A stretch of 64,000 nucleotides of DNA, from contig NC_046654.1 of assembly GCF_900324485.2 (NCBI RefSeq), positions 4,136,562 to 4,200,561 of the forward strand. The letters are read 5' to 3'. The notes beneath the pieces are model-generated. The model was not told the origin of the DNA. It made no database searches and was given only the letters and a program-made list of their open reading frames with translations. Positions 10,744-22,084 of the stretch are shown here, piece after piece. The stretch's first letter is position 1, and each line of letters starts with the position of its first letter. Origin of the DNA: Mastacembelus armatus (Eukaryota > Chordata > Actinopteri > Synbranchiformes > Mastacembelidae). The translations under genes were made by a program, and so were the position numbers.

Positions 10744-13700
10744 ATGACTGGGGACGCTGTGGTCTGGAGGGGTCTGATCTGGATGAAGCAGGCGGCCAGC
10801 AGGGCTCAACCAGGAGGCCTCCCCGGTGCCGGGAACCAGGGGCTGGTAAACTTCCATCACGCCGTGGGATCAGCAACGGTGAGCATGTCAGCCGTGGTTT
10901 GTCCATCATGGTGCTCTGCTGCAGAAAGAGATAGAGTTTCACAAACAACCCAGATGCCTCCTCTGTCTGTTTCTGCCATATTTATTTCCAAAACACTTAA
11001 ACCACTGCCACTAAACCTTTTGGGTCTTTGAGTCCTTCAAAAGAAGCGTTTTCTAACTTGTGACCTGCTGTCACAGCATCCATTTGTCGTCCATCTGGTG
11101 ATTTTTCCCTTTAAAGCTTTCTGAAATGTCTTATTTATTTGTTACAGGCTCTAGGACCCTAGTCAGTTTTCTCTTTTCCATATGTCGTCTTGTGACCCCC
11201 CGCTAAGGCAACTCCTCTGACCACTGATTTGCATAAACACATGACACATATGGCAGCTTCATTATTCCCCCAGACACCCAGAACCCTTGAGCTGAAAATA
11301 TTAGTCAGTTTAATGATGAGTCAATCAGCTGTTTAATCAGCAGCAATTTTGATAATTAAGTCCTTGTTTAAGTCATTTTTCAAACACGAATGCACAAAAT
11401 TAACTGGTTCCAGCTCCTCATGTGGGAATATTGGCAGATTTTAATTGGATATATTGTGAATACCTACAGATGTGTACCACACAAGATGAAATAATTAGGC
11501 TAATAAAAGCACATATTGACATGTGTCCTGCAAACTGTATTAACATTATAAGGAAAAAATGAATCATTACACTTTTCTCAGTAAGAAACGTTTTGGGAGT
11601 TTGTGCAGCCAAATGAAGGACAAATAGAAGTTTTAACGCTTGTTTTGAACTATTTGCTATTTAACTGTTCTACGCACTAATAGCAGCCTTCACACTCACA
11701 TACACACACGCACTCACACACACACGGCCTTGGAGTAAATATGGGGGCATTTGTGACCCAGGACAGACTTGTTGCCCCAGGGCAACACATTTGACCTGGC
11801 TTGTGATCCAGCCTTGAGTGTTAACTGCAAACCTTAATGAATACTCAACTGAATCATGTTCTGTCATCCAGGAGACGTTCATCAAACAGGAGGTCTGTGT
11901 CCACGGAGCCACAGCAGCACAGTTTCGTAGATATTCCACTATGGGAGCTTGTTCCAGCACCCGTTTCATTGGAAGTGTGAATGGCAGCCAGGGGACCTGC
12001 AGTGGAGCCCCCGGTGCTGGGCGGCTGAGATACCGCAGGGACTGGACAAGTCAGCTGTTCTGTGGACATACGAGGTTATTTAACCAGGACAACACCACGG
12101 TGGGGCGGCTGACATCAGCGGACATCGACAAAGCAGAAAACAGCAGGAAAACAGACATCAAGCAATATAAGCAAGTGGTATCGAGTCTTTGTTTTTTATC
12201 AGAATTTGATCAGTTTACTTGTTTTGGCTGCTGTGGTTTTTGCTTCTGTGTCTGCAGGAGCGTTTTGATTGTGTCTTGTCATTCAAGTTTAGTTCTGTTG
12301 TTTCAGCTCAGTGAAAAGGCCAGAGAGAGGAAGGTGCCTGTCACACGGATAGGAAGGCTGGTGAATTTTGGAGGTAGGTGTGTCTACTGGTATATTGGTA
12401 TATCACATTACACCAGCTGAAAAAAGTGAGGCAAAGGTTGTCATGGTTCAGTTTCAGAATCCCCAGACCCCAATCTGCAGAATGTAAATATTTCACACTG
12501 CAGCCAGTGTTCCCTTCAGTAAAGCGGCTGACAGGGGCAGGGCTGTAGCCAGGTGCCGTAAAGCTGTGCTCATGTGTGAATCAGAAAGAAGATTATTTAT
12601 AAATTATTTATTTATTTATTTGTTTTAGCTTTTTTCACTAAATTCTAAAGTATCCTGAGAAATATTCTTACCATTTTTTTGTGGTGAGAATATTTGGCAA
12701 GGATTATATCTCACCAAAATTATTGTGTGTGTCCTTGAGGTCTCACATACTTTCCATCCTCATAAAACATTTTGAAAGCTGCATTGTTTATATTCATGTT
12801 TATTTGTTCACAGTTGTCTGTTTTATTGTAGTGTGTTAAGATCGGTGGAAAATTGTTAGCATCACACAAGTGTACATCCATACGTTAATAAACTAACTAG
12901 AATCTAGAATCTGCAACAATTTTTATTTCCTGTATTTTTTTTTAAGCAAAAATGCAGAAAAGTAATAGGTTGGTGATTATTTTTTGTTTTTCTGTGATTT
13001 TGTAGGCTAAACAAATAGCTGAAAAAACAGGTTGAAGCTATGTTTTTGAACTAACTCATCTGGATTGTTGTACCTAAAAAATTGAAATTACAGTCAATAT
13101 GAATTTGCAGTTGCAGACAACATCAACAGCAGCATTTTCAATCACCACAGCACAGTGTATGTAATTTGATCACACAGCCCTTTAACACATACATAGTTTT
13201 TATTCTCTTTTAGCTAACGTTACAGGGAAAGTTGTTTGTTTTTCCTTCATCCCTGCACAGTGTGTTGGGTTAAGCTGACGAGGTTTTCCAGCTCTGGGGT
13301 CAGACTGGGGGCGGTGCCGACTCTTTCCCGGCACTAGAATTACAGAGTATCTGTAGCTGACAAAATGTTTGAGAGACATACGAGTCCTGTCTGAAAATCC
13401 AGCTAAAATAAAATATGTTGTTAACCATCAGATTGGTTCTCATCAAAGGGCAGCACACGTCCAGCAGTATCAGTTATTTCACTTTTTCTTGCCCCCTGAA
13501 CTTTTAAGGACTTGTTTTGAGAAATTAGACCCACATCTGGTTGGTGATTGCTGTTATCACCTCCTGTGTTGTTGTGGCTGTTATCAGATGCAGAGTAGGG
13601 CATCAGGAAGGTTACTGCTGTGGGTAATGAAAGAAACAATTCCCAGGTTGATGACGTTAACTCTTGCAGGTCTGGCTCTTGGACTCGGCATCGGGGCGGT

Positions 13701-13810
13701 CGCTGAAGTGGCCAAGAAGAGTTTCAAACGTCAACAACAAAGTGGTAAGAGGAGGGTTTTTATTTGATTTATTGGTTAAAGGTAATGATTAGGTTTGGAT
13801 GGTATGACTG

Positions 13811-13862
<52 letters not shown>

Positions 13863-15611
13863 GCCTCACACATGGATCCTGGAATGCCTGGAGCTGTACA
13901 ACATCAATAGGACCCTAAGAACCTTCATAAGGAACTCAATGGGACTGTGGAAAACAACCCTAGTAGCCAACCTCAAGCCAATAGCACAAGTCTCCATCAA
14001 GTGCGGCATCTACCAAGGAGATGCTCTGTCCCCGCTGCTGTTCTGCATAGGCCTGAACCCCCTCAGCCAGATCATCACTAAGACTGGCTTCGGATACCGA
14101 CTGCGAAATGGGGCAACCATCAGCCACCTCCTGTACATGGATGACATCAAGCTGTATGCCAGGACTGAACGAGACATCGACTCACTGATCCATACCACCA
14201 GGATATACAGCAACGACATTGGAATGTCATTCGGACTGGACAAGTGTGGTCGAATGATAACAAAGAGAGGGAGAGTTGTCAGGACTGAAGGAGTTGAACT
14301 CCCAGAAGGCAGCATAGCGGATGTTGAGGGCAGCTACAAGTACCTTGGAATCCCACAGGCAAATGGGAACCAGGAAGAAGCCGCAAGGAAAGCAGCCACA
14401 GCCAAATACCTACAGAGGGTAAGGCAAGTCCTAAGAAGTCAGCTAAATGGGAAGAACAAGGTCCAAGCCATCAACACCTACGCCCTGCCAGTCATCAGAT
14501 ACCCCGCTGGCATAATAAGCTGGCCAAAAGAGGACATAGAAGCCACTGATGTCAAGACAAGGAAGCTCCTCACAATGCATGGAGGACTTCACCCCAAATC
14601 CAGCATCCTGAGACTGTACGCTAAGAGGAAGGAAGGAGGCCGGGGACTGGTGAGTGTCAGAGCCACCATCCAAGATGAAGCGGCCAAGATCCATGAGTAC
14701 ATCAGGAAGATGGCCCCAAGCGATGGAATACTTAGTGAATATCTCAGGCAACAGAAGCCCGATGCAGAGGACGAAGAGCAAGAACCATCATGGCAGGACA
14801 AACCCCTGCACGGCATGTACCACCGACAGATACAAGAAGTGGCTGATATCGAAAAGTCCTACCGGTGGCTGGAAAAAGCTGGACTGAAAGACAGCACAGA
14901 GGCACTGATCGTAGCGGCACAAGAACAGGCCCTGAGCACAAGATCGATAGAGGCCGGGATCTACCACACCAGGCAGGACCCCAGGTGCAGGCTGTGCAAA
15001 GATGTCCCTGAGACAATCCAGCACATAACAGCAGGTTGTAAGATGCTAGCAGGCAGAGCGTACATGGAACGCCATAACCAAGTGGCCGGCATAGTGTACA
15101 GGAACATCTGTGCCGAGTATGGGCTGGAGGTCCCAAGGTCAAAATGGGACACACCTCCAAAGGTGAGGGAGAATGACCGAGCTAAGATCCTGTGGGACTT
15201 CCAGATACAGACCGACAAACAGGTGATGGCTAACCAACCGGACATAGTAGTGGTGGACAAACAACAGAAGAAAGCCGTAGTGTGGTAGATGTAGCAATCC
15301 CAAGTGACAGCAACATCAGAAAGAAGGAACATGAGAAGCTGGAGAAATACCAAGGGCTTAAAGAAGAGCTAGAAAAGATGTGGAAGGTGAAGGCAACAGT
15401 GGTCCCCGTGGTAATCGGCACCCTCGGGGCTGTGACCCCCAAACTGGGAGAGTGGCTCCAACAGATCCCAGGAACAACATCAGAGATCTCAGTCCAGAAG
15501 AGCGCAGTGCTAGGAACAGCTAAGATACTGCGAAGAACCCTCAAACTCCCAGGCCTCTGGTAGAGGACCCGAGATTGAGGAAGACACACCACCCATAGGG
15601 GTGAGACGGGA

Positions 15612-15692
<81 letters not shown>

Positions 15693-15735
15693 GTGTGTGT
15701 ATATATATATATATGTGTATATATATATATGTGTG

Positions 15736-15801
<66 letters not shown>

Positions 15802-18800
15802 TTTTGAAAACTGATGCCAACTTGTTCAATTAGAAGAAATAATGAGCTTGTTTGTTTCTGCTGTGAGATTTAAAACAGCTCAGTACTGTGCAGAATTAAC
15901 ATTTAACTTGACTGAATATTTAACTGCAGTATTTTTTTGATAACAAACAAAAACATGCTAAGCAGTGAGTATCAGAAAGTGTCTTAAAGTTCCTGTCAGC
16001 TGCTTTGGTTTAGTCTCTTCTTACTAAGCTTCAGGGGAAAAGGATTGCACATCTGCAATGTTGTGAAATTAGTCAGTCTGATAATCACCCACACATCTTA
16101 CCCAACAGAGTTAGTAATGTGCCTGTGCCTGACGGTTTTTCGGCTTATTAACGTTTTCTGCTTTTGTGAAGATTTGGTGCTTACTAATGGTTGTTTTTAT
16201 TTGATTTTTTTCTAGGTGCTAAGAAATCCATCCTGGATTCAAGTGCATTCCTGTCTGAAGCCAATGCTGAAAGGATTGTCCGAACACTGTGCAAAGTTCG
16301 AGGCGCAGCTCTAAAAATTGGTCAGGTGCTCAGTATTCAAGGTGAGTTGTCAGCTCACATTAAACACAAGGAAGTCATCTTCAGTGACTCAGGGCAGACT
16401 GACAGTGCACAGCACAGGGCCGTTAGGACCTCACACACACACAGGCACACTGACAGGGCATGTTATGGACGATAATCCTGCATGTATCAGCAAATAAAGG
16501 CTCAGGTTTCATCACAGACCAAACACTGACAGTAAACCCGTGCCTCAGGTTCCCAACCGCCCTTCATCCTGTTTCTGATTCAGTCTCATTGGCAAACAGG
16601 CAAAATCCCTTTACCAACTGGGAAATGTCATCACCGAAAATAAACCTCAGGCCAGCTGATCACAATAAGAGCCATTGTAGCTGAGCTATTGTCGGCCTGA
16701 ACTGACACTGTTGACTTTAAACAGCTCACTTACAGTAGTGTTTTGAAGGTGTTTTTAAAATCCTCAGTCCTTTTCTGTCTGATCTGGGTCAAAAATGAAT
16801 TATCCAATCACTGCTCAGTAAAACAATCTTCAGTCAGTATCATACATTTTATTTCCTGATTCAGAAGAAGATAGTTCAGTCTTGATGGTGTCATCAGCAG
16901 TTTCACTTTTAGTTCCTCCTGTTGTTATGACTTATACATACATACTTATATATATACTTTTGTAGTGTTGCTGTGTATAATGTGTATTATTATACATAGT
17001 ATGTCACTGTGCAAAATTAGCAAATAGACAATGAATGCACTCTTCTCTTCTTCCTGTGTGCCAGACGAAGCTTTTATCAACCCTCAGTTGGCTAAAATCT
17101 TCGAGCGTGTTCGACAGAGTGCGGATTTCATGCCCACCAAACAGATGATGGTAAAGTATGGAGAGCTGTAGTGAACAGCATAAACTCAGTTTAACCAGGT
17201 TCATAGATAAGACTGTTTCTAACGTCCCTGCAGAAAGTCATTAGCAGTGACCTGGGTCCCAACTGGAGGGAGGAGCTGGCGTATTTTGAGGAGAAGCCGT
17301 TTGCAGCTGCATCTATCGGTCAGGTGCATTTAGCGAGGCTGAAGGACGGCAGAGAAGTAGCCATGAAGATCCAGGTGAGAGGAGTGTTTGCACAGAGATA
17401 AAACACTGACGCAAACCGTGAGAAATGCAGCAAATTTTGAAAGATCTAATATTTTCTTTCAGTACCCGGGAGTTGCAAAGAGTATCAACAGTGACGTGAA
17501 TAATATCATGACTGCTCTGAGTTTAAGCAACGCACTGCCTGAAGGTAACATTGTTTGAGTTTTTTTTTTTTTTTTTAATCATTTATATGATAACAGCTGC
17601 CATTGTCTAATGTCTGTATCCACTACTGTCAATATACTAACCCTTAGCAGCATGAATGACATGATTCTCAGCTTTTCAACATTTGCTTCCTTTTACAGGC
17701 CTGTTTCCTGAACACCTTATTGAGGTCATGAGTCGTGAGCTGGCGCTGGAGTGTGATTACATAAGAGAGGCGAAATGTGCCAAAAAATTCCAGTGAGTTG
17801 TCGTGAGATGTTCTTACTCCACAGACACTTTAGGATTCATTTTACATGTATTTGCACTATGCTGAGCCGAACTTTCTAACAGTGGGTCCCAACTGGTTTT
17901 GCTGCTCACTGGATAACTAGTGTTGCTGATATGTTGTGAATGACTTAGGTCAATGAGCGGCTTGTGTAAATGTACAATTAGCATCACATCAATTTCTAAT
18001 CCTGTTAACACAGTGTGAAACATATCCAAGTCTCTTTTTAAATACGTCCCAGTTTCTGTTTTTTGGTTAGTGAAGTTTAAAGTGAAAAAAGTGAAAGTGA
18101 CTTGTGTAGCCAAGTATTTTGACCCATACTCTGAATTTGTGCTTCTGCATTTAACCCATCCCAAAGTGCACACACACAGCAGTGAACACACACACACCAT
18201 GAACACACACCCGGAGCAGTGGGCAGGGGTCTCACCTCAGTCGTGGTATTGAAGGTGGACAGTGTAGTTGATATAATCAATTAAATTACTCCCAGGGGTA
18301 CAAATACTCCTGGTTGGGAGTCACTGCTGTTACTGTCAGGTTTGGGTTTTGTGTCTGAAGTAGAATAGTTAACTGGAAGATGCATTTTGTTTTTGTATTC
18401 ATCTTTGGTGCAAACTAAGCAGGTTTTGCTGTGTTTTTGTGCCACGCTTCACAGAATTCACTTGTGAACAAAACAGAGCAGGTGTAGATTTTGTGCTGAT
18501 GAACTGTTTGTTTTTGTAGGTGCCACTATTTTTGTAGTCATGGTGGCAATGGCTGCTCATGTTTACTACAAAGTATTTGTTCTGTGTACTTCAGGTCACT
18601 GCCTGCAGTTGGTCTAAGCATCACACATCAGATTTGTTCACTCCACTCTGTCCTTGTTCCCTTTGAAATAAGAATTATTTTAAAAAAGAGATACATACAA
18701 AAAAAATTACTCTTAAATCAGGACCAGAAAATCATACAACCCAAATTTTGAATGATCAACGGAAATTTAAAGTTAACATCGGACACTGTATGTTGTTCTG

Positions 18801-21148
18801 GGTATCAGGATAAGCCTCTGCTGATGTTTTATTAGTTTTTGGAGTCAGGGTACAGGTAACCTTAAACTTTTTTGTTTGTGTTACAGAGAGCTGCTGAAGG
18901 ATCACCCGTTTTTCAATGTGCCTGAAGTGATCGATGAGCTGAGCAGCCAGCACGTCCTCACTGCAACGCTGGTGCCCGGTTTCCCTCTGGACAAGGGCAC
19001 TCACCTCTCTCAGGAACTCAGGAATGAGGTATGTCCACAGATCCTAAGGTCACCCAGAACTCTACACTGCTTACAATACAATTTACACCTTAATACTGCC
19101 AAGTGCCGGAGTTAATGCGCCAGATTCCTCAGAGACAAGTTACATACTTTCACTCATCGTGTTTCTCACTCATCGTGTTTCACACTCATGTTTGAATGTG
19201 TGGCTAAATCAGTTCTTTTTTGTATTCTACTAGATTTGTGAGCAAATCTTGATTTTATGCCTGAGGGAGCTTTTTGAGTTCAGATACATGCAGACTGATC
19301 CAAACTGGTCCAACTTCTTTTTTGATCCACAATCTCACAAGGTTTGTTTTTCTCAGTCACTTCATAAACACACCACAGTGTCCACATTTCCCCTTTTCAC
19401 TGAGGTGCACTGTCCTTTCGGTTCACATCTGTAGGTTGCACTGTTGGATTTTGGAGCAACACGAGGATTTGATAAGAGCTTCACTGATGCGTACATAGAG
19501 GTAAAGTGCTTGGGATGAGGATGTAAAACCATGTTATTACAAAAAGTTATTTTTTTAAAGTGGAATATTTTTGTGTATAGTAATAAGATGTAAAGTAAGA
19601 ACAAAATGAGAAACTTTTATTGTTATAACAAGAATCTGAGAACACACATTTGGGAGTGATGTTCTGTGTAGGAAAACTTTTGTGACATGAAATTCATGAG
19701 GCAGCGTTTGCAGAAATGTTGCAGGAAAACAGAACTGGACCCGACTGGCTGTTACAGAATTAAAATGACAATGATAATGTGCCTTATTTAATTCAGACAA
19801 GCATTTAATCAGATTAGCACATTAACACTTTTCTTTAACTTGCAAGCTTGTGTGTTTGTCTCATAAGATAATTAAGGCAGCTGCAGATCAGGACAGAGAA
19901 AACGTTCTGCAAAGATCCAGAGAAATGAAGTTTCTCACAGGATATGAGTCAAAGGTAATAAACATTAAAGCATATGAATCAGTAGTGGACTGACTGATAT
20001 GCTTCTAGTTGGTTTACTAACCCAAAATCACCTGCACCAAAGTGAAAACAAACAAACCTTCAGAAGAAATTTCACTTCTCTAAACCTATGTACAGCAGAG
20101 GGCTGAGAAGTGAAGGCGTTAATCTGCAAAATGTTCTGCTGTGATCAGTCTGAATGAAAAACCTGCAGACTCCTAATGAGCAGCTCCCCCTCCCAAAACT
20201 TAGAGTGCCTGATTACAAATCTATGTTGTGAACTGTTTGACTATTTAATCAAAAACCGTTCATCACATTAACAGTTCTTTACTGACCCCTGCTGGTGTCC
20301 TACAGTATAATTACTACCAAGTTATTTTGTTCTTTCCAAAAGCCTTTTAAAATGCTATGTAAGTGGGAAACATTGAATTGGCATTGTACAGATACGCACA
20401 GTTTTGTTCCCAGTGTAAACAGCTGAGGCTTTAATACAGAAAAGTGTCAGGGGGACTAACCAGTACTGTAGGTTATTGTTTTCTGTCCTCAAAAGTAAAT
20501 TGTGTCCCATTCAAAAGGGGGCAGCTAAGGAGATAAGACTGAAAGTAATAAGTGCGTGGATTGTCTTTTCCAGATTCGTACTAGACATGAAGGCTTTGAA
20601 TTTAAATGAGAGGAATAAATAGCTGCAAGGAGCATTTCTGTACCACTGGATTAATTTAGCAAGGTCATTATCAAATAATATCCTAAATTCTTAACCACAG
20701 GTTTGTGATATGAGGTCAGAGTCCCAAGATTCAGATCTGAAACTTTTTTTTTAAGCACACAACCATGAAAATAGCATGAATGTCCACCTGAAAATAAGTA
20801 ACTGCACTCTTTGCTATAAAGCCTGTAGATTAACTCATCCTGTCTCGTATTAAGGCGATGGAGAACGCCCACGTGGATGCAGTGATGATCCTCGGGGAGG
20901 CCTTCTCCTCTGAGAAGCCCTTTGACTTTGGAGCTCAGAGCACCACCAAGCGCATCCACAGCCTCATCCCTGTGATGCTGAGGGAGCGACTGACGCCGCC
21001 CCCTGAGGAAACGTACTCCCTCCACAGAAAGATGGGTGGCTCCTTTCTCATCTGCTCCAAACTCAAAGCTAAGATACCCTGCAAGAACATGTTCCAGGAG
21101 ACCTACAGCAACTACTGGAAAGATGGACGCCCCGAACCAAAACATTAG
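10744..21148 (+). CDS. coq8a: COQ8A-type mitochondrial atypical kinase/ATPase (UbiB family), 14 coding exons
   Basis: Supports coenzyme Q biosynthesis in the mitochondrial inner membrane/matrix. Exons: 10744-10878, 11872-12177, 12307-12373, 13670-13744, 16216-16341, 17065-17150, 17234-17374, 17463-17544, 17699-17792, 18887-19028, 19234-19341, 19435-19500, 19868-19954, 20855-21148; they join in frame to 602 residues. UbiB hallmarks are [13 protein letters not shown], the KxGQ motif (KIGQVLSIQ), the alanine-rich loop in place of a P-loop ([13 protein letters not shown]), the lysine of EVAMKIQYPG, the catalytic-loop region [11 protein letters not shown] and the LLDFGATR metal-binding DFG. COQ8A is favoured over COQ8B by [18 protein letters not shown] and by the long N-terminal region, although some C-terminal residues resemble COQ8B. 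The N-terminus is shorter than in human COQ8A (about 647). Which teleost ohnolog this is cannot be told. Confidence 0.92.
13812..13859. repeat. TA microsatellite flanking the LINE on its 5' side
   Basis: About 48 bp of uninterrupted TA dinucleotides directly precede the LINE fragment in the coq8a intron. Confidence 0.95.
13861..15617 (+). mobile_element. 5'-truncated non-LTR retrotransposon (RLE-type LINE, R4/Dong/Rex6-like)
   Basis: One frame reads about 475 residues from inside the reverse transcriptase. Visible parts are [13 protein letters not shown], the catalytic [11 protein letters not shown], a zinc-knuckle-like CxxC...H...C ([18 protein letters not shown]) and then PDIVVVD, which begins a restriction-like endonuclease domain. 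The C-terminal end continues in another frame (DVAIPSDSN ... TLKLPGLW, stop about 15561): relative to the expected reading there are two extra bases (gtgtgg) near 15283. The N-terminal half of the RT and any 5' region are missing, so this copy is dead. It lies in the same orientation as coq8a and is bounded on both sides by TA microsatellites. The RLE class is well supported by domain order; the exact clade is from memory and uncertain. Confidence 0.85.
15618..15807. repeat. TA/TG microsatellite and poly-T flanking the LINE on its 3' side
   Basis: Long TA tract with interspersed tgtgtg blocks, ending in about 22 T. It begins immediately after the LINE 3' end (gagacgggaatttttt). The apparent open frames through it are only reiterated Ile-Tyr codons. 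Confidence 0.95.
17880..18326. mobile_element. hAT-like palindromic element carrying a second dispersed repeat
   Basis: Ends are imperfect inverted repeats: cagtgggtcccaactgg at the left and tggttgggagtcactg at the right, the sort of ends seen on hAT-type MITEs. Inside, about 18071-18235, lies a different unit (aagtgaaagtgacttgtg ... cacacccggagcagtggg) that I recognise as a common fish dispersed repeat. In a coq8a intron; noncoding. Confidence 0.5.
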
Positions 21149-21513
21149 CAGTGTTCCAAAGACGCTCAACCAAGGAGTTCATGGCGTTGTTTGTGGTATG
21201 TTGAAAAACGCACACATTCTTAACTGTGAAGATACTTTTGGATAACCTGGAACAGATAATATCCAGATATTACTTAGTTTGTGTTGTTTGTTTGTTTTTT
21301 ACCATTAAACTGATGTGAGTACATAAAAAAAAAAAATTTCATATCTCTGTGCTACATATTCCATTTCTCGTCTTGACCAGGACTTTGATCCAGACTATGC
21401 ATCCAATATGTGTGTGAAGATGATTTGTACACCTTGTTTGAATGAGTATATTGTCCGTACTGTACAACCTAATAACTATGTGCCTTTATGGTTTGACCAG
21501 GACTGTCAGTTGA

Positions 21514-21519
21514 AATAAA
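21514..21519 (+). terminator. Poly(A) signal of coq8a
   Basis: AATAAA about 370 bp after the coq8a stop. The next gene is tail to tail, with its stop at 22085, leaving only about 570 bp for its own 3' UTR. Confidence 0.5.
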
Positions 21520-22084
21520 TTCCCACTGATGTTGCAAAAACAAAAGCAAAGATTTCAGGAAAAATCAGCTTCAACTGACCAAAAAATATTGAAGATTAGT
21601 CTAAAAAGTCTGGTAATTAAAAATCAAAACATCTTCAGAAACAAGCAATGATTAATGTGAAGGAGTTGCCTACAACATTTTCAACTGATTTAACAGAAAA
21701 CGTGTAAATGAAAACATTGTTTACACTGGTTGTATTTTTACAAATACAAAACATTTATGACATTCACAAAAAATATTCACATTTGTTCAGCATCTGGGCT
21801 AATTGGGATAAAATTTGATATTCTGCTTAATCAATACCCTGGTCAAACTTGACCTCTGTAAGTGTGTTAATAAAGACTTTGTCCAAGGATCACAGCGCTA
21901 ATATTTTGAAGACACAACATTGAACTCTAGCAAACAAAACATGAATGGGAAGTTGAGGTGAATGCTGCCACAAGGCCCTGAAAGTTCAAACCATCCAACT
22001 GTACCTTTAGCCAGTGAGACAGGAGAACTGGAAGCTGCAGGAGGCTGAGGAACCTCCTGCCTCATTTTTTGAAGACATCGGTAT

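Noticed and set aside
11818-12420. 200-residue plus-strand frame
   Set aside because: It runs through a real coq8a exon but in part uses intron sequence; only 11872-12177 and 12307-12373 are coding.
13795-13860. ATG at 13795 as the LINE protein start
   Set aside because: The codons before 13861 are intron and TA microsatellite; the element is 5' truncated and has no native start here.
14443-15592. Several minus-strand frames of 75-138 residues
   Set aside because: They are antisense to the LINE reverse transcriptase/endonuclease frame and have no features of their own.
13812-15807. The paired TA tracts considered as terminal repeats of an LTR-type element
   Set aside because: They are simple repeats of different length, and the enclosed protein has non-LTR domain order with a C-terminal restriction-like endonuclease.
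15601-15829. Open frames of about 70 residues on both strands
   Set aside because: They are translations of a TA/TG microsatellite and adjoining poly-T, with only Ile, Tyr, His, Thr and Lys repeats.
20651-21169. 172-residue minus-strand frame
   Set aside because: It is the antisense of the last coq8a exon; no splice support or motif.
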